Part shown: piece by piece, positions 15,266-18,522 of the stretch | Layout of the letters: each line of letters opens with the position of its first letter | Position numbering within the stretch: position 1 is the stretch's first letter | Assembly (NCBI GenBank): GCA_003648815.1 | Contig: QMPZ01000017.1 | Location: forward strand, 1-18,522 | Source: Candidatus Aerophobota bacterium | Lineage (GTDB): Bacteria > Aerophobota > Aerophobia > Aerophobales > B47-G16 | Reading direction: 5' to 3' | Length of the DNA stretch: 18,522 bases | Notes under the pieces: generated by a model | What the model was told of the DNA's origin: nothing | The model's database searches: none | Seen by the model: only the letters and a program-made list of their open reading frames with translations | Program-made: the position numbers and the translations under genes

Positions 15266-16201
15266 TTAAGGCGAAAGAGTTTTCAAGTACTTATAAAAAT
15301 CGCTATCAGAGGTCAGATAGAGATGTGTTTCCTTATCCAGGGTATGCTTGTAAGCCTCCAATGTCCTCAAGAAGGAGTAGAATTCAGGACCTTTATTGTA
15401 AGCCTGAGCGTAAATTTTAGTAGCCTTGGCATCTGCCTGACCCATAATCTCCTGGGCCCGTCGGTAAGCTTCTGAGGTAATTCTCTTCAGCTCTTTCTCC
15501 ATCATTCCCTCTATCTCAGCTTTCTTGCCCTGGCCCTCGGAGCGGTACTCTTCTGCCACTCTTTTTCGCTCGGAGATCATCCTATCGTAGACCTTCCTTC
15601 TCACGTCCTCGACATAATTGACCCTTTTAATTCGTACGTCGACCAGTTCCATTCCATATTGAGCTACAACCCGGGAGGCTTCATTTAAAATTCCCCGGGT
15701 TATCACCTCTCGACCATATTTTACCTCCCCCATTTCCTCCGCGGCCTGTACTCCCAACTCCACCTGCGCAAACTCCCTGTTTGAGTTTCTTATCATTTCA
15801 TAAAGAAGATGAACTGTGATCTGATTTCTGGTGGCTGAATCGATGATATCATCTAATCGACCAAGAGCCGTCCTCTCGTTTCCCACCGTTTGCAGGAACT
15901 TAAGGGCATCGACAATTTTCCAACGAGCTGTCGTATCAACCCAGATATATTTCTTTTCCTTGGTGGGAATTTGAGTAGGGCTACCATCCCACTCCAGAAG
16001 ACGCTTGTCAAAATAGTTTACCTTCTGAATGAAGGGCTTTTTGAAGTATAAGCCAGGCTCAGTTATAGGTTTACCTATGGGCTTGCCAAATTGAGTGACG
16101 ATAACTTGTTGAGTTTGGTCCACTGTGTAAAGAACGCTGCTTAGGACGATTAAACCAATGATAATCACAACTATTATGGGAATCCACTTTTGTATTCTCA
16201 C
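15266..16201 (-). CDS. hflC: HflC-like SPFH/Band 7 membrane protein
   Basis: HflC with HflK forms a large membrane-anchored ring that encloses and modulates the FtsH protease. The 311-aa protein has one N-terminal membrane helix (about residues 7-25), then the Band 7/SPFH domain starting YTVDQTQQVIVTQFGKPIG, and WVDTTARWKI near residue 88. A long charged helical region follows (RKVYDRMISERKRVAEEYRS, then KAEIEGMMEKELKRI). The start is a GTG overlapping the hflK stop by 4 nt (GTGA), so the two are translationally coupled. Other SPFH proteins such as prohibitins are possible, but the paired arrangement fits HflKC best. ftsH is not in the window. Confidence 0.93.
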   Translation of the reverse strand: MRIQKWIPIIVVIIIGLIVLSSVLYTVDQTQQVIVTQFGKPIGKPITEPGLYFKKPFIQKVNYFDKRLLEWDGSPTQIPTKEKKYIWVDTTARWKIVDALKFLQTVGNERTALGRLDDIIDSATRNQITVHLLYEMIRNSNREFAQVELGVQAAEEMGEVKYGREVITRGILNEASRVVAQYGMELVDVRIKRVNYVEDVRRKVYDRMISERKRVAEEYRSEGQGKKAEIEGMMEKELKRITSEAYRRAQEIMGQADAKATKIYAQAYNKGPEFYSFLRTLEAYKHTLDKETHLYLTSDSDFYKYLKTLSP

Positions 16202-17169
16202 TTTTCTCCTCCTCCCCCACCGAGGGGTAGAAGGGGTAATATCCCTGTCCCCCCCGAATCAATAATGTATTTTTCGCCTATCCTGGGTAAGATATCGCTC
16301 AAGGTCTCCAGATATAACCTTCTCCTGGTTACATCCTCAGCCTTCCTGTATTCTTCCCAGATAGCCACGAACCTGTTAGCCTCGCCCATGGCCTTGTTAA
16401 CTCTATCCACGGCATATCCCTCAGCTGTGCTGATCGTCTTCTTTGCCTCTCCTTTGGCCTTAGGAATGACCTTGTTGTAAGCCTGCCAGGCCTCGTTAAT
16501 CATCCTCTCCTTTTCCTGTTTTGCCTCATTGACCTCGTTGAAAGAGGGCTTTACCGGATCAGGAGGATTCACATCTTTCAGTTTGATCATCACTATCTGA
16601 ACCCCTGTCTCGTAAGCATCCAAAATCTTTTGAAGTTCCTTCTGGGCCTCCTGTCCCACCTCTATCCGCCCCACCGTCAGAACCTCATCGACGCTCCTGT
16701 CACCCACCACCTGCCGCATAACTGCCTCGGAAAGAGCTCTAATCGTACTGCGAGGGTCTCTCACCTTGAACAAGTAGTTAAGCGGATTCTTGATTTTATA
16801 TTGGACAATCCACTCCACCACGGCAACATTCAGGTCCCCGGTCAACATCAATGATTCACCGCTGAAGTTTCCCGGAGCATAGATAGTCTTTATACCGGCT
16901 CGCAAAGTGCGGAATCCGAACTCCTCCTTAAAGATGTGCTTCACCTTCACCTTGTCCACCGTCTCCACGAAAGGTAGTTTAGCGTGTAGCCCTGGTTGTG
17001 TAGTTCTGACATACTTGCCAAATCTCTTCACTACCCCTTCTTCATCCGGCTCAACCGAATATAGGGCAGAAATTAAGACGGTAAGCAGAATAATCCCTAT
17101 CACCCCCACCCCTACCCACCTTCGGTAAGTTGAAGCGGGAAATCTAACCTCATCCTCCTCATACGCCAT
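16198..17169 (-). CDS. hflK: HflK-like SPFH/Band 7 membrane protein
   Basis: This is the partner of HflC in the FtsH-associated SPFH complex. The 323-aa protein has an N-terminal membrane helix (about residues 19-38) and the family motif SVEPDEEGVVKRFGKYVRT. LMLTGDLNVAVVEWIVQYKI lies near residue 106, with a long coiled region from about residue 215 (NEAKQEKERMINEA, then AKGEAKKTISTAEGYAVDRV). The tail PLGGGGGEK is Gly-rich. Unlike E. coli HflK it lacks a long Gly/Pro-rich extension before the helix. The ATG has a long AAAGGAGGAGGAG site directly upstream. It is the first gene of the hflK-hflC unit. Confidence 0.93.
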   Translation of the reverse strand: MAYEEDEVRFPASTYRRWVGVGVIGIILLTVLISALYSVEPDEEGVVKRFGKYVRTTQPGLHAKLPFVETVDKVKVKHIFKEEFGFRTLRAGIKTIYAPGNFSGESLMLTGDLNVAVVEWIVQYKIKNPLNYLFKVRDPRSTIRALSEAVMRQVVGDRSVDEVLTVGRIEVGQEAQKELQKILDAYETGVQIVMIKLKDVNPPDPVKPSFNEVNEAKQEKERMINEAWQAYNKVIPKAKGEAKKTISTAEGYAVDRVNKAMGEANRFVAIWEEYRKAEDVTRRRLYLETLSDILPRIGEKYIIDSGGTGILPLLPLGGGGGEK

Positions 17170-17216
17170 CTCCTCCTCCTTTTCTTTTTATTTTAATGCG
17201 CTCTTAAGGATACCAC

Positions 17217-17222
17217 ATTATA
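17217..17222 (-). promoter_or_regulatory. Possible -10 element for hflK; non-coding gap 17170-17422
   Basis: TATAAT occurs on the minus strand about 50 nt before hflK, but no good -35 box lies at the right distance. The rest of the 253-bp gap holds an inverted repeat AGCTCT/AGAGCT (17257-17262 and 17278-17283) that lacks a following T run. I see no gene in it. Confidence 0.35.
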
Positions 17223-17422
17223 AAATAAATAGCAAGCCCGAAATAAAATGATTCTCAGCTCTTATCTGAAATGTCTCAGAGCTTATGGAACTATGTTTGC
17301 TCTTTCGCTGCTTAATCAACCTTGATAAGGAAAGAGGTATAGCGTTGAAGGATTGTGTCGAGAAGAAGGGAGGCACAAGATGAGTTTTAGCTATAGCCGT
17401 GACCCTTTCTCTACATCTCTTT

Positions 17423-17626
17423 TCATTTTCCAGCTTCCCTTAACTTTAAAACAACAAAATGATTCAAAAAATCTATCGCTTCTATTTGATATCCCTCCAA
17501 CCTTTTGGTTTCGCCTAAAAGCTGCGAGATCTCAATCCAATCATCTTTCACCCTCATTTGAGCAGCCTCCTCCATCACCACTGTTCTTTTACCTTTCTTC
17601 TCAACATAAACCGTAGACAGACACAT
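17423..17626 (-). CDS. CooT-like small nickel-binding protein
   Basis: The 67-aa protein begins MCLSTVYVEKKGKRTVVMEE and contains LLGETKRLEGYQIEAIDFLN, followed by HFVVLKLR. This matches the pattern I know for CooT-family proteins, which bind Ni(II) through Cys2 and support nickel insertion into carbon monoxide dehydrogenase. Cys2 is present here and is the only cysteine. The length is typical. The ATG has AGGAGGG 7 nt upstream, supporting a real gene despite its size. No dehydrogenase or nickel chaperone gene lies nearby, and many CooT-like proteins occur without one, so the nickel role is inference from family. It is divergent from the ArsR-type gene. Confidence 0.75.
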   Translation of the reverse strand: MCLSTVYVEKKGKRTVVMEEAAQMRVKDDWIEISQLLGETKRLEGYQIEAIDFLNHFVVLKLREAGK

Positions 17627-17658
17627 CTTATCACCCTCCTTTTTTTCTTGTTTTTAAT

Positions 17659-17687
17659 AGATTAGCCCATTTTGCAAAAAAAAGCAA
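17659..17687 (-). promoter_or_regulatory. Possible promoter of the CooT-like gene
   Basis: TTGCTT (17687-17682), 17 nt, TAATCT (17664-17659) on the minus strand, about 33 nt before the start codon. Both boxes match consensus only in part. Confidence 0.4.
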
Positions 17688-17728
17688 CCAAAGTTTCAAC
17701 GGGAAAGTAGAAGGCTACACTCCCACCC

Positions 17729-17757
17729 TTGACAGAGGGACAATTTTGTTTAATACT
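17729..17757 (+). promoter_or_regulatory. Promoter of the ArsR-type regulator
   Basis: A perfect TTGACA (17729-17734) is followed by 17 nt and AATACT (17752-17757), about 35 nt before the GTG start. An operator-like palindrome begins directly after the -10 box. Confidence 0.65.
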
Positions 17758-17758
17758 A

Positions 17759-17776
17759 TATGAACATTTAATCATA
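17759..17776 (+). promoter_or_regulatory. ArsR/SmtB-type operator candidate
   Basis: TATGA, 8 nt, TCATA form an inverted repeat starting 1 nt after the -10 box. The whole site, ATATGAACATTTAATCATA, resembles the ATATGAA...TTCATAT sites bound by ArsR/SmtB repressors. Autorepression is an inference from position and resemblance. Confidence 0.5.
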
Positions 17777-17792
17777 AAAAGGAGAGAATATA

Positions 17793-18104
17793 GTGGATGA
17801 AAAAGTTTACGAAGCTGAGGCAGAGTATTTCAAGGCACTCTCTCATCCTACAAGGATAAAAATTGTGCAGTACCTCAAAGGAGGCGAAAGGTGTGTATGT
17901 GAAATTGTACCTTATCTAAAGGAAGAGCAGTCCAATGTCTCCCGTCATCTTGCTGCATTAAAAAGAGTAGGCATCCTTTCTTCCCGAAAGGAAGGAGTAA
18001 GTGTTTATTACAAAGTCCAAGATGAAAATGTATATAAAATACTTGATCTCGCTCTCTCTTCTGTAAAGAGGATAGCAAGAGAAAAAGCTGCTATCTTGAG
18101 TTAA
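17793..18104 (+). CDS. ArsR/SmtB-family metalloregulator
   Basis: This 103-aa winged-helix protein is a likely metal- or metalloid-sensing repressor. EAEYFKALSHPTRIKIVQYL (about residues 9-28) is the family N-terminus. ERCVCEI holds Cys34 and Cys36 in the position of the ELCVCDL metal-binding motif of ArsR; the third Cys of E. coli ArsR is absent, and these are the only cysteines. EEQSNVSRHLAALKRVGIL is the recognition helix region, and KEGVSVYYKV is the wing. The GTG start has AAGGAG 8 nt upstream and no better start is present. It is transcribed away from the CooT-like gene and toward an ACR3 remnant, which suggests arsenite or antimonite as the signal. Confidence 0.92.
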   Translation: MDEKVYEAEAEYFKALSHPTRIKIVQYLKGGERCVCEIVPYLKEEQSNVSRHLAALKRVGILSSRKEGVSVYYKVQDENVYKILDLALSSVKRIAREKAAILS

Positions 18105-18160
18105 ATTTTTCTGCCCAATACTTGCATATTTGACCATTAAAATATAAAGGAGGAAGTAAT

Positions 18161-18432
18161 GTGGATATCAATTCTTCTATCCGGTCCATCTCCTCAATAT
18201 GCTTTATCTTTGTCATGGGTTACTTCCTGGCAAAGCTTTTAGGCCTTGTTTATGAAAATGCTGCCCCGCAGCAATGATTGGTGCCTCCAACCATTTTGAG
18301 GTGGCAATTGCCACCTCCACTATGCTTTTCGGTCTTGCCTCAGGCTCATCCTTAGCTACAGTGGCAGGAGTTTTAACTGAGGTTCCCATAATGCTTATGC
18401 TGGTTAAGATATGCCTTGCTACCAGAAATTGA
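18161..18432 (+). pseudogene. Broken ACR3-type arsenite permease remnant
   Basis: Two frames together match the C-terminal part of ACR3 arsenite efflux permeases. The first, from a GTG at 18161, ends with FVMGYFLAKLLGLVYENAA and meets a TGA at 18275. The second, from 18274, reads MIGASNHFEVAIATSTMLFG, ASGSSLATVAGVLTEVPIML and ends at 18432. One missing C in the CCCC run at 18264-18267 would join them as ENAAPAAMIGASN, the expected family sequence. Full ACR3 proteins are about 350 aa, so roughly the first three quarters are missing. An AAAGGAGGAAG site still stands before the start. The remnant looks like an internal deletion plus a frameshift behind an intact regulator. A sequence error could explain the frameshift but not the missing part. 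Confidence 0.8.
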
Positions 18433-18487
18433 TTTAAAAGAGCGCCTGAGCTTTCCCCCATAGGAAGGAGGGATAGTTAGCAAGAAT

Positions 18488-18522
18488 ATGCGTATTTTAG
18501 TTGTAATTCAGGGAAATTATGG
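18488..18522 (+). CDS. Start of an unidentified gene (partial)
   Basis: MRILVVIQGNYG is readable from an ATG at 18488 to the window edge. An AGGAGGG lies about 18 nt upstream, farther than usual, so the true start may differ. The opening resembles DUF166 proteins, but twelve residues are too few to identify a family. Confidence 0.4.
   Translation, partial: MRILVVIQGNY

Noticed and set aside
17353..17616. Plus-strand 87-aa open frame antisense to the CooT-like gene
   Set aside because: Overlaps the CooT-like gene completely, has no family resemblance, and its Pro/Ser/Phe-rich make-up is typical of an antisense frame.
18213..18461. Minus-strand 82-aa frame opposite the ACR3 remnant
   Set aside because: The plus strand has clear ACR3 similarity; the antisense frame has none.

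Overview
The window holds the core transcription-translation gene block of a bacterium, read almost entirely from the minus strand, followed by a short accessory edge on the right. The AT-leaning base composition, the strong Shine-Dalgarno sites, the compact RpoB (1068 aa) and RpoC (1188 aa), the pyruvate phosphate dikinase and the CooT-type nickel protein suggest an anaerobic, probably uncultured lineage. I cannot name a phylum from sequence alone.

Layout in the direction of minus-strand transcription, from right to left. hflK-hflC encode a membrane SPFH pair and lead into a flavin reductase-like gene. Next comes ppdK, behind two good tandem sigma-70-type promoters (14447-14474 and 14548-14575). 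A 61-aa two-helix membrane protein follows. After it lies the classical cluster tRNA-Tyr, tRNA-Thr, tuf, rpmG (L33), tRNA-Trp, secE, nusG, rplK, rplA, rplJ, rplL, rpoB, rpoC and the first seven codons of rpsL at the left edge. Gene spacing from secE to rpsL is tight, with overlaps of 1-4 nt or gaps of 0-50 nt. This fits one long operon for protein export (SecE), antitermination (NusG), the ribosomal stalk (L11, L10, L12) and RNA polymerase.

Right of position 17423 the organisation changes. A CooT-like nickel-binding protein (minus) and an ArsR/SmtB regulator (plus) diverge from a 166-bp promoter region with an operator-like palindrome. The regulator is followed by a badly broken remnant of an ACR3-type arsenite efflux permease, and then by the first codons of another gene at the edge.

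The most unusual point is that L10 and L7/L12 form one uninterrupted 320-codon frame, while a strong Shine-Dalgarno site and ATG for L12 remain inside it. Tandem stop codons sit one frame away just before that site, so a one-base event (real or a sequence error) would explain the join. Other oddities are a 37-residue insertion beside the RNA polymerase active site in RpoC, a four-cysteine cluster in the EF-Tu G domain, an L33 stop codon that overlaps the 5' end of tRNA-Trp, and a structured secE leader containing a terminator-like hairpin in antisense orientation. I see no CRISPR array, intact mobile element or rRNA gene.
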